Below, in pieces: positions 13,601-24,006 of a stretch of DNA of 64,000 nucleotides. Numbering within the stretch: the stretch's first letter is position 1; every line of letters begins with the position of its first letter. The stretch is from Prostheceraeus crozeri. Its lineage: Eukaryota > Platyhelminthes > Polycladida > Euryleptidae. Under the pieces are notes generated by a model. The model worked only from the letters and a program-made list of their open reading frames with translations, made no database searches and was not told the DNA's origin. Position numbers and translations under genes: made by a program. The stretch spans positions 1-64,000 of the forward strand of contig CAJQUW010000895.1 of the NCBI GenBank assembly GCA_907163375.1, read 5' to 3'.

Positions 13601-16349
13601 CATGATGAGGGATAAACCACGACTCTCCATCTTTATTTTCAGTGGAAAGTTCTGCATCATTCTTAGCAATCACATCTTCCATAAAGGTAGTGTAATCACT
13701 GTGAAACTTTTCATCTCTTGACATTTTTTTCTTTAAATGTTCAAGTCGTTTTTCGGCCAGCAATCTATTATTTGGTAAGCTAGGACGAGATTTGAATGGA
13801 AGGGGTAACTGTATATGGCCATTTTCGAGTTGCTTCATTTCGTCGTTCATCATATCAATGAATCGAACATCTTCTTGAGAAAATTTCATATCTGTCTCAA
13901 ATTTAAAATCGCTCTCTAGAACTGACAGGACATCAAGACTATTGATTGGTACTTCCTTAATACTTGTTCTATGACAAAAGACAGAGCTCGAGCATTTGTC
14001 ACCAACAATGGACCAACCTAGATCGGTCCTCACAGCAAATGGTTCATCTTTTATCCCGCTTATTACTTCTCTAGGAGTCAGAGCTTGAGGGCAATTGTAA
14101 CCGATCAGAAGACCTATTTCACAATTTTGACGAGGAGGTATATCATTTTTTATTTTCTGTAGATGCTGCCACTTACTAGCAGTGTCCGAGGTCGGAATGG
14201 CACTTTTATCTGCAGGAATTTCGTCTTTCGTGTATAACTTTGGGACGACCATAGTAATATCACTGTCTATGCCTCTGACCTTTAAACAACGAATTGCTTG
14301 ACAATCGACAATGGCACAGCTGGATAACATCGTGGAAAGCTTCAAACGAACATCGTGTGCATGCAGATTTAATGCATCCTTCAATGAAGTTGAAATAAAT
14401 GAGGAGTCACTCTGAGTATCAAGCATTGCATACGTAAGAATTTCTGTGCTATCATTCTCAGATGTGGATATCCACACTGGGACAATCATGGAAGTCAACG
14501 TTTTACTTTCATCACTGTAGCATTTCAAGGCAGACGCACTTTGACTAAATGAGCTGTCATTTCCTTTTTCAGCAACCTCATTGTTGTCTTCATTAGTCAC
14601 ATGTAGAAGCGTGGGATGCAATTTTCCACAACTTTCGCATGTCGCTCTCTGCTTACAAGACTTAATTCTATGTCCCCGTCTCAAACAGCCAAAACATAAA
14701 CCTTTCTCTTTTGTAAATATTCTGCGTTCATAAACGCTCATGCCTGTGAACTTAGGGCATTTATGAATCCAATGACCGCCAAAACAGACAGGACATGAAA
14801 TATTCCACTGAGATTCAGGAGCTACATTGTTTGCAGAAAAAACTTGGCTACTGATATTTGTTTGTTTGTGTCCTACAGATGCAGTGGTGGCGCCAGTCTT
14901 GAATATCGGATTATTAACGATATCTGATTCATTGGAAAGAAAGTCTACGAATTCTTTAAAAGTTGGAAAGCACCTCTTATTTTTCAAATTCGATGTGACT
15001 ACTCTATTCCATCGACATCTCAACCACTCAGGAAGCTTAGCTAGCATTTTCCGATTCTCTTCGCAATCGTTTAAAATCTCTAACCCGCTGACTCGATGGA
15101 TTGCATCGCTACAAGCTGAGAGAAAATCAGAAAAGTCTCGCAGCGCCTTATCATCCTTCTCACCCACTCTCGGCCAATTCGCAATCCTCTCTCTATACGC
15201 ACGTTGAATCAAAAACTGATCGCCGTAGCGACAGGTCAATCTGTTCATAGCATCATCAAACGCCATTTCATCTAAACGAAGAAAGGCACCCTTAATAGCA
15301 TTTGCAGCAGGTCCCGATGTGTACCTTTTCAGATAGAAGAGTTTCTCAGATTGAGTCGTGCATTTAGATTCTATCAGGACTTTGAAAGAATTTCTCCATT
15401 CAGAGAACTGAAGAGGATCACCAGAGAAAATCTGTGGTTCTGGAACGGGTAATCTATTTAGCGACATCGTTTCTTTCAAAACTTCAACAAAATCGGAAGT
15501 AAGGTTGTTCGAAATATGTTTCAAGTTGTCATTTGGAACATGTTTGATATCCTGTGAAACATCGATTCTGCTGTCATTACTGGTTTCTGCCTCTAGTACT
15601 CTGAGTCGAGCTTCAGCTATCTTCACCCTTTCTAATGCTTTCACGAACTCTAGTTTTTCTTCTTCTTCCTTAAGCTTACGTTGCTGGATATGAATAGTTT
15701 GTAGGGCTTCCAACTGAGCTTTCCTCTCAGCCAAATCAGCCATCGCTTCACTGCGCTGAGACTGTGATGCAGCACTCACTGATCTTAACTTATCAGAACA
15801 ATATGATCTGCAACAACGGGAATCAAGCATCTCAGTGTCGCTATCGCCAAAAATGGAGGGATTTAGCTCTTTGTTCAAGATAGTTCGAACATTCACTCTT
15901 GACAACTCTTTGTTGTACACCTCAGTCATGTTCTTGGAGGCAACCTCTCGGACATCGTTTGTAATTTGTGTTACACTATCTACTAACTGCACTTCTTCCC
16001 TGGTAGGTGTCCTAGCTGATTTTATATCCTCATAACACTGTAGGAAAGCATCGTGGGCTGAGTCCAGTGACTTAAGTAAATGATCCTGTTCATAAATTGA
16101 GAGCTCAAATTTCAATCTGGTTCGAGATTCCTTAACACATTGTTTCCATTTTGCATATAAATCATCAAACCTCCTTACATGTTTGTCAATCTGCGACTGA
16201 AGGTACTCTGCGCCTTTCGCAGTCAATTTCCTAGTTCTCTCACTACGTCTAGCAATATCATCAACTTCAATGTCAGAGTTCTCAGCTTTAAGTGACATAA
16301 CTAAAGCATGAAAGTGAAGACAGAAGAAATGATAAACTGTATACAACAC
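10668..16349 (-). CDS. BEL/Pao gag-pol polyprotein
   Basis: One open frame of 1893 codons; the natural start is probably the second Met (about residue 18). Domains by eye: a charged coiled-coil-like region (210-255); the DUF1759 gag core (about 303-450, from PEPQIFSGDPLQFSEW); zinc knuckles (about 519-585, CPVCFGGHWIHKC and CFGCLRRGH); an aspartic protease of DUF1758 type (about 642, MLDTQSDSSFIS). Then reverse transcriptase (about 910-1100) with the YVDD box near residue 1052, and RNase H with a FSDAS motif near 1235. The integrase has an HH-CC zinc part (about 1510-1560) and catalytic D, D and E motifs (GMDCFGPF, CDRGSNF, GIWERQIR); a DUF5641 C-terminal domain follows. Gag and pol are fused in one frame, as is usual in BEL/Pao. 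Function: self-copying by reverse transcription inside particles and integration into DNA. Confidence 0.95.
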   Translation of the reverse strand: MLYTVYHFFCLHFHALVMSLKAENSDIEVDDIARRSERTRKLTAKGAEYLQSQIDKHVRRFDDLYAKWKQCVKESRTRLKFELSIYEQDHLLKSLDSAHDAFLQCYEDIKSARTPTREEVQLVDSVTQITNDVREVASKNMTEVYNKELSRVNVRTILNKELNPSIFGDSDTEMLDSRCCRSYCSDKLRSVSAASQSQRSEAMADLAERKAQLEALQTIHIQQRKLKEEEEKLEFVKALERVKIAEARLRVLEAETSNDSRIDVSQDIKHVPNDNLKHISNNLTSDFVEVLKETMSLNRLPVPEPQIFSGDPLQFSEWRNSFKVLIESKCTTQSEKLFYLKRYTSGPAANAIKGAFLRLDEMAFDDAMNRLTCRYGDQFLIQRAYRERIANWPRVGEKDDKALRDFSDFLSACSDAIHRVSGLEILNDCEENRKMLAKLPEWLRCRWNRVVTSNLKNKRCFPTFKEFVDFLSNESDIVNNPIFKTGATTASVGHKQTNISSQVFSANNVAPESQWNISCPVCFGGHWIHKCPKFTGMSVYERRIFTKEKGLCFGCLRRGHRIKSCKQRATCESCGKLHPTLLHVTNEDNNEVAEKGNDSSFSQSASALKCYSDESKTLTSMIVPVWISTSENDSTEILTYAMLDTQSDSSFISTSLKDALNLHAHDVRLKLSTMLSSCAIVDCQAIRCLKVRGIDSDITMVVPKLYTKDEIPADKSAIPTSDTASKWQHLQKIKNDIPPRQNCEIGLLIGYNCPQALTPREVISGIKDEPFAVRTDLGWSIVGDKCSSSVFCHRTSIKEVPINSLDVLSVLESDFKFETDMKFSQEDVRFIDMMNDEMKQLENGHIQLPLPFKSRPSLPNNRLLAEKRLEHLKKKMSRDEKFHSDYTTFMEDVIAKNDAELSTENKDGESWFIPHHGVYHPKKPNKIRVVFDCSSKFAGTSLNDHLLSGPDLTNSMLGVLCRFRKNRIALTCDIERMFHQFLVKPEDRGYLKFLWWPGGNVDLSPIEYRMRVHLFGASSSPGCANFGLKHLASLHKDDMKLGADFILHNFYVDDGICSTHSIEEAIRVAGEARTICQEGGLRLHKFCSNSKDVLSVLPRDELSSDLKEADLHVDLLPLSSTLGIQWDTNDDCFLFKMTKRDDGITNRRHVLSMVASIYDPLGFLAPFILCGKGILQIMCKNGISWDDELPQDLMPKWKRWLSDFSLISDVRIPRCITPPLFSDVKVIELHHFSDASTVGYGQCSYVKLIDQTDRIHCTLLMGKSRVAPSKVTTIPRLELAAAVLSAKVSNMLKEELNLSPNKEVFWTDSKVVLGYISNDVRRFQMYVANRVQIIRNFSKPHQWRYVESRSNPADHASRGLTAYELQRSNWYSGPDFLWNPKIDYTQAENYPLSAKDPEIKRTVVFSTSATTSPSTPILSCIKRFSEWMPLLRAFARLQRRVKGLKSCLPASVSEIENATHFLVRTSQEELEKSDSFLSLNPFTDNDGIIRVGGRLQSSSLSYGIKFPIILNKNSHVSLLLVRHFHEKVMHQGRGMTLNELRSNGFWIISASHLVSSVIRSCVACRKLRRPVECQMMAELPYDRVEPSPPFTFCGMDCFGPFVTKVGRKENKRYGVLFTCCCSRAIHIEALDDLTTDAFINALRCFIAIRGKVKQIRCDRGSNFVGAQSELKRAFEEQFDAKGLTAYLRDQNCEFVFNVPHASHMGGIWERQIRTIRSILSNVVDLQSKRLDDSSLRTLFYEAMAIVNNRPLTTDFHNSIDIEPLTPNHILTMKSSIPPPPGEFTQRDMYLRKRWRRVQYLSEQFWSRWRKEYILSQNLRKIWKSERRNVKVGDVVLLDEPDVKRNEWPLGKVAEVVPSSDGLVRRVKVLVVRKGSPKILERPIHKLVLLVESK

Positions 16350-16669
16350 CTATTGATTAAATGAGTCAAAATAGGAAGAATGTTTATCTAACTGCTTACG
16401 TAGTAAAATACTTTTCAATATATGATCAATTAGTGCTACAGAAAATTATATTGTTATTACAAATAGAACGTAGTTATGAAGGGTTAACTTATATCAAAAT
16501 ACACCTAATTCCATTATGTCACTAATTTACACAATACAATGCGCAGAAAATTTTCCATTCAATGTTAGCAGCATTCGACACGAGTCACAAACCAATGATA
16601 CACAAATATTTGGGAAATTTCCACCATTTGTCGAAGGCTATTGATCTACTGAAATTAGTGTTTTCACCA

Positions 16670-16694
16670 ATACGCTCCACTGGTACGTTTTCAC
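16670..16694 (-). other. Candidate primer-binding site of the BEL element
   Basis: On the element strand a few bases follow the 5' LTR before a TGGAGCGTATTGG-like sequence. A primer-binding site begins with TGG because tRNAs end in CCA. I cannot name the tRNA, and the exact register is uncertain. Confidence 0.3.
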
Positions 16695-17103
16695 TATGAC
16701 GGCATACGTCCAATTTGCGCTATTAAGTTGAAAACACCTCAACTGATGCACTAGAATTGTATTTCTTAGATGCAACGTGAAAACTGCAATAAAAAATACA
16801 AGACTCATCATTTCACACTCATAAGTAAATTAGCTACATTTTATCATCAATAAAATTTCTCATCATAGGGAGTTACAAATATGCCTAAAACTCACCGTTT
16901 CCAGCTTTAAATAGCACAATATGTACAATGTATATTTACATGAAATTCTAGGATCCTGATAGACCCAACAAATCAAAACCTTTTCGTTGTCTGGTAACTA
17001 AGAGACATACAAACATTTGAACAGGGATAAAAAATTTGATTTAGAAAAACAAGCATTAAGAAATTCAGCGTCCAGCTGAAGGCAATGTCTTAAGTCCGTT
17101 ACA
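16695..17103 (-). repeat. BEL/Pao 5' LTR
   Basis: 409 bp, the same limits and length as the 3' LTR at 9928-10336 and almost identical to it. It should hold the promoter. It is followed on the plus strand by the ACCAT duplication. Confidence 0.93.
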
Positions 17104-17108
17104 ACCAT
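17104..17108. repeat. Target-site duplication, right copy (ACCAT)
   Basis: Matches 9923-9927 exactly. Confidence 0.9.
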
Positions 17109-17165
17109 TTCATCCAATATCAGGAATCATCAGCAGGCCTAATTCAAATCTCTCAACATCGACAC

Positions 17166-17445
17166 AACTCCCTATTTAAAGCATCCCTTATTTAGACCAC
17201 GGAACATATTTGTTACTTTGGACCTTCATTTGAGCCATAAACATACGGACCTTATCCTGATTTATGCAGATTATTATCTGTAGAAACGGATGTTTTTAGC
17301 AACGAGTTTTGCATCCAACTTCATTGTTACCTACTTTTCTGCTATATTCTGACAAGTCATTTATCGACAGCATGCAACTCTGAAAATGTGTCAAATATGT
17401 TTCGGACCTTTATTATGTGGACTCTTTCATATCCTTGACACGGAC
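17166..17445 (+). repeat. Dispersed repeat, copy 1
   Basis: Aligns over roughly 270 bp with 39742-39998 in the same orientation: shared blocks ATCCAACTTCATTG, CTGAAAATG.GTCAAA and GACTCTTTCAT. Clearly diverged. No coding motif or element end recognised; probably an unnamed old element. Confidence 0.6.
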
Positions 17446-19219
17446 CATTTGTTTGACAGTGCAGCATGAATGCGCCGTCAATGTTATTTTATAGACGGGG
17501 GAAAGAAGCACATTCCTAATGTTTCAGATACCGAGACAACATTATATGATACAGCAGATTTTTGAAGTCATTCTATATTGCTTAATCAATTAAGCAACTA
17601 CTTAATTGATCAAGTTGACATAAGTTGCAAGTGATAACACGGCTTTGACTTTTGGGCGTTTTGCTGCCTCAAAGTATCGATTCTCTATTTTGCATGTAAT
17701 TAAAAGTGATTAACGAATTGCATCCAAAATGTTTGGCGTTCGTTTATTGAGAACTCTCGTGATGGATTATACAATTGTGTTCTAATTTACATGCAGAACA
17801 AGCCACAAAGACTCAATAGCTTGTAGGCTGTTTGTTATTCACATCAATGATGTTTGATCTTCCCGCTTCTGATATTTGAGCGGCCTTTTAAGATATCAAG
17901 TGAATGAGATAGGAAACACAGAAATTAATGAACTGGATGACTAAATCCGAACTTGATGACTGAATATTTTGTAATATTTCTTGATTGACCTCAACCTTTC
18001 ATATTGTAGGTTTGGTATCGATTTGACAACAGCCATTCTTAGAGATTTCTTGTGACTGAAAATAAATATCAAACTTGAGATTTCATTTCATGGTAGATGT
18101 CGTAGATAATTATTTGGTGAATGATGGATGGAAACTAAATCAGCTTTGATGAAATAGAAAGATGAAACTCTTTTATGATTGATAAGGCCAAAGAGAGCTA
18201 TTCTCAAACTTCCAGTATTTCTTATTTTATGACTTAAATATCGAATGAAGATAGGTACAAACAACATTGTTTTAGAACAAAGCATGATCATGAGTCCAGT
18301 TCCAATTGAAAGAACAAAATTAAAAGTCTACATTTTTTTGAGAAACATAGTACACGCAGAAAATTTTCGACAACTTGAGACTAGAGGCGAACTCAGCACA
18401 CTGGTTTAGTGTGTTTTGAGAGGACAAACACAAGTCCTTCAACGAACTTTTTAAGACTGCAGCCTATTAGATCTGTTGAATAAAATACTTGCATTGAACT
18501 GGGCTGTCCGGTAAAAACCATCAGTTCTTTCCCACCCTTTTGAGGCAAAAGCTTGCCAAAATTGGTGAAAGCTCTTTCCGGTATTATTGCCGTAAGGTTT
18601 TAGTACATACGAGGAATTGACATTCCTGACTTTGACGATTAGCGTTAGTCATGATATGTTCATTTAATTTGTTTTAAGTTCATCCAATTCGATCAAGATT
18701 AGGGCTGTATTTTCATAATGCAAGCCTTATCAATAATGTATTTCAAATAAGCATCAAATTACAAGAATTACAAGAAATGCAAGCCATTATAAAATGTTCA
18801 AATATAGCTATGTACATGTAAATTCTTTCTAGAGTGCACGTTTTTGCGATTTTATAAAGTTTCAATATAAAAGGCAACCACAGAATTAGACCGGTCGTCT
18901 CTTCTTCCGTTTGACTAGAAGGGAAACATTGGAACATGTAACGTTAATGAAATGGCACAATCTGCTGACTAAATACCATAGAAATCGAACAATGAGCAGC
19001 CAGTTCAACATTAAACACGCCAAATTGCGCAAAGTTTCAGTGACTGTTATCAACCGGATCACACAACAAAGAGACACAGACGATGTCAAGTTCTACAGAG
19101 AAGTTTGTGAATGATTTTTCGTGCGCCTGCTAACTTTTTTTAAAATCATCGGAGGACCCAACATTATCGAGAAAACTTTTGCGCAATGATCTGAATTCTT
19201 CGAATCTGAAGGAGTCGTG
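17446..19219. other. No gene recognised
   Basis: AT-rich with stops in all frames. No motif, terminal repeat or RNA gene seen. Confidence 0.45.
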
Positions 19220-19432
19220 GCGATCGTAGCATTTTGAAGGATTTCACATCAATCCGCAAGCGACGCATGACTGTTTTTCCTATCTCTGCAAGGTATTAAA
19301 AGTTTCTCTTTTGCCCACTTAGTAAGTTCCTGCATGCGCCATCGTTTTGAATTAGTTGGCACTTCTAGCAAAGTGATGCGATTGAACAATCTAATTCTGT
19401 GGTCGTAGTGCTTTGCAACATAGAGTCGCAAT
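19220..19432 (-). repeat. Dispersed repeat, copy 1, with a short open frame
   Basis: Similar to 53885-54125 in the same orientation: shared blocks GATCGTAG, ATTTTGAAGGA, CAATCCGCAAG and AACAATCTAATTCTGT. Here the minus strand holds an open frame of 60 codons with a basic KRWRMQELTKWAKEKL stretch; the other copy has stops and an AT-rich insert. It could be an old exon or transposon piece. Function unknown. Confidence 0.45.
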
Positions 19433-20216
19433 CTGAAAACCCGTAAGTATTGTCACGCAGCAATTTTAGAAATAGCTCAGATTAGGCTAACGTCAAGAAA
19501 TAGACTGATTTTTGAATTCTAGTTTTAGCCGGTTTAACCAGTTCTTACGAGTTTTGGGGGTTTTAACCGGGTTTTTACCACTTACTGGCAAAACCCAGTT
19601 TTAGCTGCTAAAAAGTCAACCCTGCTATTGAAGGCTTATGTTGTTCATTGAGTTTCAAACCATTGTAAATTTCATAGTTGAACGCAGACCGGGAGTCTAC
19701 TCTGGCATTCCTTTTGTGCTTATACGCATTCCCAACATACTTTATCGGAATCCTTGTTGTAATAAATAGAAGTTTGGTTTATCGTTCCAAAAGTTTAAAT
19801 GAGACTTTTATGTAAAATTTTATATTCCTTTTCATAACCTTTATAGGCAACATTTCGAGGTTCTAATCTAAAATTGACTTTCCAAGGACATTTCCGTTAA
19901 CATTGGTTAACAATTTTGCATGAAGCCTGCATCTTTGAATTAGCTTGAAATCTCTGCAACTCGATTCTACAACTCCATCGGCATTGATACTACTTTTACA
20001 ATAGACAGTTGAACATTCTTCCTCTCATAAATTTTCAAGCAATTTTTGTCATTTTTTGCTGTATTTCATCATGACCCTCACGAGAAATACACGAGAATTA
20101 CAGAGTTTTGTCAATTTTCCAGGTAAAAGACTAATCTACCAAATAAATGTGATTTATTGGCGACGTGTCGCAACATTGCTTCGTCGTCAGACGATATGTT
20201 GCAATTATCATGAACA

Positions 20217-21419
20217 ATGGTGGTCATAAAGTCGCGCACCAAGATTTTGAATTATCTTGTAGCACTCTAAATGACTTTCAAAGGAGAAAAATGCATAATT
20301 GTAACCAATCTAATTAAGAAAATTACATACTGCTTATAGAATCATCATACTGCAGATGTTCAAAATGCTGACCACCAGCAACCACACATAAATTGAGTCG
20401 ATGGTGAAAGTTATCGAACACTAGATTCAGCAAATCTGAATCACCGTTAACTTCCTGACAAGCATCACGAATTCGAGTTCGCAAATGATCCAGGTCATTC
20501 ATGCGCACGGAATATACTAAGTATTTAGCGTATCCCCAAAAGAAGTAATCCACACGATTCAGGTCGGTGGATCGAACAATCCCTTCGACCAACCCAATGA
20601 ACGAAGTTTTAATCCAGCCAGCTGTGCACTATCAAGGCATAGTGTGGAGACGCTCCATCCTGCATGAACCACTCAGACCTGCCTTCTCCAATTGAGTTTA
20701 ACTGAGGGATAAGTTCGTCTTGCAACATTTTGAGGTACTTGTTGCCGTCGAGCGTGGATTCAAAAAAAGAATGGCCCTAAAACATGGTCTTTTCACAGAC
20801 CAGTCGGTTTTTAAACCATGTCGACATTTCCATACGTCGGTCAGGATCGTCTTCGGACAATTTTTGGAGAATCTGAAGTTTGTATGGATGAAAAAGTTCT
20901 TGTTTTGAGTATCTTCTACGTACGGATTTATTTTGGATTTTGCTCAGTTTTATTGAGAATGGCTGTTCGTGTCGCATCAGATACTCTTGGACGTCCACGT
21001 CGCTCCTTGTCGTGAACACTGCCAGTTCCTTTGAACTTCGCAAGTAAACGACCGACTGCCGTGTGACTAAAATTCATTCTTTCATTCTTTTAATTGAACG
21101 TTTCAGCAACAGATCTGTTTGTCGCACCCTTTCGCCCACAAAGTAAGATAATTTCAACTCTGTGTTCAATTGTCAAGGACATGCCCGCTGGTTGTGATTG
21201 AGAAGCCATTGTCGCATCCATTTATCTTGACTCCTTCCTTTCGGAGTAGTGCTCACTTTGCCAGTCACGCGGTCATCTGCACCAAATAATGTTCATTCAT
21301 GAAGTTAAGAACTCTGCATGCGCACGACGAAAGGAGGAGTTTCTACAATAGTACGATTGAAGCTTCAAGCTTGGACGTAGGTCAGATAAACTTTGGTGCG
21401 CGACTTTATGGCCACCTTG
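20217..21419 (-). mobile_element. Tc1/mariner-type DNA transposon, decayed copy A
   Basis: The ends carry TIRs: GTCATAAAGTCGCGCACCAA at the left (about 20221-20240) and its near-perfect inverse at 21394-21413 (one mismatch). At the right the end reads GGCCACCTTG followed by TA, as expected for TA-targeting mariner-type elements; the left outermost bases are less clear. Length about 1.2 kb, as usual for the family. The minus strand encodes a broken transposase (20323-21212). A second, unrelated mariner-type element lies at 25976-27362. Confidence 0.85.
20323..21212 (-). pseudogene. Mariner-type transposase remnant (DUF4817-like), internally deleted
   Basis: A start at about 21212 reads MASQSQPAGMSLTIEHRVEI, an N-terminal helix-turn-helix region. 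It continues with SHTAVGRLLAKFKGTGSV and a GRPR hook (about 21010-21080). LFHPYKLQILQKLSEDDPDR and RRMEMSTWFKNR follow (20790-20880). The frame then jumps to STLDGNKYLKMLQDEL and the second catalytic motif WFMQDGASPHYA (about 20640-20760), and ends with VDYFFWGYAKYLVY and a GGQHFEHLQYDD tail (20330-20560). Stops and frameshifts interrupt it. Roughly 70-80 residues around the first catalytic Asp are missing between about 20777 and 20762, so the copy is dead. DNA transposon of the IS630/Tc1/mariner superfamily. Confidence 0.85.
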
Positions 21420-21769
21420 TATATTGTTGCGATATATGTTACGCCGGTATTTCTTTTCTTTCACTTGACCAGAAAGTTAGTGAAGTCATAGACTTTATGT
21501 AATTTTTCTATAAGACATTAAATTACAAGAGCAAATGAGGTGATTTTTGTGCAGATATTAGAATTTACACTGCATCTTTGAGTTTTCTGTGATGCCAATA
21601 CGTCGTCCAGACTTGAGACATAAAATGAACTAACTAGCGGTATCTCACAATATTCAACATGTTTAATAAGTTTCCGTAATGAACCCTAGTGATCATTTTC
21701 TATGGAAATCCCATAAAATTTCGCAGTAGAATTATCGCGCATTGTCTACTGCAAAACAGCACTAATTTT

Positions 21770-21832
21770 CTACTGCCAAAAAGACCTACAGACATCAATC
21801 CTCTACTGCCAAAAAGGCCTACAGACATCAAT
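21770..21832 (+). repeat. Two tandem 30-bp units
   Basis: TCTACTGCCAAAAAG followed by CCTACAGACATCAAT is repeated twice with a base or two of difference. More CTACTGCC copies sit near the left TIR and near 23945-23980. Confidence 0.7.
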
Positions 21833-22290
21833 TTATAAACGCATTCAGACAAGCAACAATTTTCACGATATTTTGCGATTAATTAGGAATAATATAAATG
21901 CCGATCGAACCTCAAGCAAGCGTAATTTTAAGTCCCGTGGATACATTAAATCATCCACCAGGATTCAAAACTACCGAATTTGAGGTATTGAACAGTGCCT
22001 AAAAATAATAATAAAACTCACATTATATTTTCCATTTTCTCCAATCCTCCTTCAGAGATTCAACCTGTATTATTCAACTTGCATTTGTTCGACTGTAGCT
22101 GTGTGTGGATCGAATATTTGATTACAATATAATTTCACTTCAAATGACTTTTCAGCAATGTAATCAATCACTTGTTTAATAATGGTTTTCAGCGAAAGTG
22201 AAAAGATATTAGGTAGTTGAGTCAGAATGATGCGAATCAAAATGTGTAGATGAAGATGATGTTGAAGGTTAGGAACAGGAGGTAGTTCAA

Positions 22291-22569
22291 TTTTCCTGGC
22301 ATTGTGCTAAAAACAAGCTGGTCTCTCGTTTGTATTTGCCTTTTATTTGAGGTTATGTGCAAGATAGAAATCCAGCAAGGTAACACCACAGCGCTTCTAG
22401 TGTCAGGTGGGACCGTGCAGTAAACATTCGCACTGCAAGGTTCCACCCTTTGATGTGTCTGTGACACGAAGCGCTGTGGTTTTACCTTATTGATTTTCTA
22501 TCTTGTGCATAACTTCAAAGGCAAATACAAAGGAGTGACCCGCTTGGTTTTAGTACAATGCCAGGAAAA
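22291..22569. mobile_element. 279-bp foldback (MITE-like) element
   Basis: The whole segment is one long imperfect hairpin. It starts TTTTCCTGGCATTGT and ends with the inverse (ACAATGCCAGGAAAA). Arms of about 110 bp pair closely through CACAGCGCTTC, and even the centre (GTGTCAGGTGGGACC) has partial pairing. No convincing target duplication was seen. It is either a MITE of an unknown family or a hairpin-RNA source. Confidence 0.75.
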
Positions 22570-23155
22570 GAGAAGATCGATAGTGAAAAGAATTCCATAG
22601 TGAAAAAATGCGTCGGCGTAATCCTGAAATTGGTTGTGAAAGTCGAATTACGACAGATCCTCTGAATGTCCAAAGCACAAATGACTGACTTGAGGCGTAG
22701 TTAAAAGTTTTGTAAATCCACAAGTATAAGACAGTAGAACGACATGCATTGATGCTGCTGGGATGACTGAAACATGCACGATGCACTGAGAGGAATGACT
22801 CTGCATTGATGACGCCTGGTTGATATAGCATACACAGTATGTCCGCTCGCATCCTCTTTGTCATGTGACTCATGGACCGAAGGTCGTTATGAGGGCATTC
22901 ATTAGTCATTAACAGGCAGGCGATCGACGAGTTGTTCATTCCACAGTAGGGAGAGAGATGTGTGTAGAGGAAAATTGTGACGGATACCGGTATATACATT
23001 ACGTCCTTTAGTCATCATAGTCTTGCAAATAGGGGAACAACTGATCCGCATTGTGACCTTGAATATTCCAGCTGAGATACATTCAAAGTCAGAAAATCAG
23101 CTTTCAAATGGAGAAAAGAAAATAAAAGAAGATGAATGGAGAGATGGAGATAAGG

Positions 23156-23169
23156 AGAGAGAGAGAGAG

Positions 23170-23212
<43 letters not shown>
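23156..23212 (+). repeat. GA/GT microsatellite
   Basis: A run of GA dinucleotides interrupted by a short GT run. Open frames across it on both strands are low-complexity artefacts. Confidence 0.9.
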
Positions 23213-24006
23213 AAAAAGAGGAAGCTTGTTCCCCTGTGCTTCGCGCACTATGGCCCCGATCAAAAACAAACAGTTCGAGGAGACTCCGGAGTTTCCGGAG
23301 AGAGAAAGAGAGATAAGAAGAGACTAGAAGGACTTAGTTCTGTGCCTCGTGCATAGTGACGCTCCATCAAAAGCGAATCATTGAGAGGAGACAAAGTAGC
23401 AAGAGAAGGGACGCATGTATAATACCAAATGTTCTTTTTACAGGTGTAAAGCAAGTAATAAATGAATATAATACATGCACATTTACATATCACATTCATT
23501 TATTCATGTGATACTTAATATAATAAGCATTAAATGTGATGTAGACATAATATCAATATATCAAATATATAAACATAACAATATATTTGATAAGATAGAA
23601 TTTTGTAATTGCGTATAAAATTGTATTACATGTATATATTCCTATGAATACATTAGATGGTAATAATACGAGATTTATATACAAATATCTTTCTTTTGTA
23701 TATTACAGCAAAAGAATTGCTGTATTATACAAAAATGTTTGAGTTCAACGTTCTTGTAGAGGTTATGTCTGTCGTCGATAAATGTTTAGAGACACGTGTC
23801 TCCAGCAAACATTTACAGATATATTTGCCTGCTAAACATTTTATGGATGCCATGAATGCCAGTAAGAATTCTCTAGAATTGCAGTAGGCATTATTAGCTC
23901 ATACAAATGTCTCTAAAAACCATAAAAAGTTTACTGCCAAATCAAATATCTGTAGCGATTTTGAAAGGCAGTAGAAAATCGTAAAATCTCTAGAAAATGA
24001 TCACTC

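Larger units (their letters stand above)
9928..17103 (-). mobile_element. BEL/Pao LTR retrotransposon, looks whole
   Basis: A 7176-bp element on the minus strand. It has two 409-bp LTRs that differ at only one base I could find, an exact 5-bp target duplication (ACCAT), a G-rich polypurine tract beside the 3' LTR (near 10337-10345), and one long gag-pol frame. No envelope gene is seen. Near-identical LTRs point to a very recent insertion, possibly still polymorphic in the population. The region between the 5' LTR and the start of the frame (about 16350-16694) is leader sequence. It looks whole, with no break seen in the main frame. Confidence 0.95.
21684..24006. mobile_element. Possible TIR element, 2.3 kb
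   Basis: AGTGATCATTTTCTA at 21688 and its exact inverse TAGAAAATGATCACT near 23992-24006 form 15-bp terminal inverted repeats. A looser match runs inward and shares CTACTGC repeats on both sides. No target duplication is obvious and no transposase is recognised inside, so the call is tentative. The interior holds the foldback at 22291-22569 and the GA-rich microsatellite near 23160. Confidence 0.35.

Noticed and set aside
14827-15207. Plus-strand open frames inside the BEL element
   Set aside because: They are antisense shadows of the gag-pol frame.
22550-22999. 149-codon minus-strand open frame as a gene
   Set aside because: No motif or domain, overlaps the end of the foldback, and the composition looks like chance AT-rich reading.
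23023-23316. Charged open frame across the GA repeat
   Set aside because: It is the translation of a dinucleotide microsatellite (runs of E and R), on both strands.
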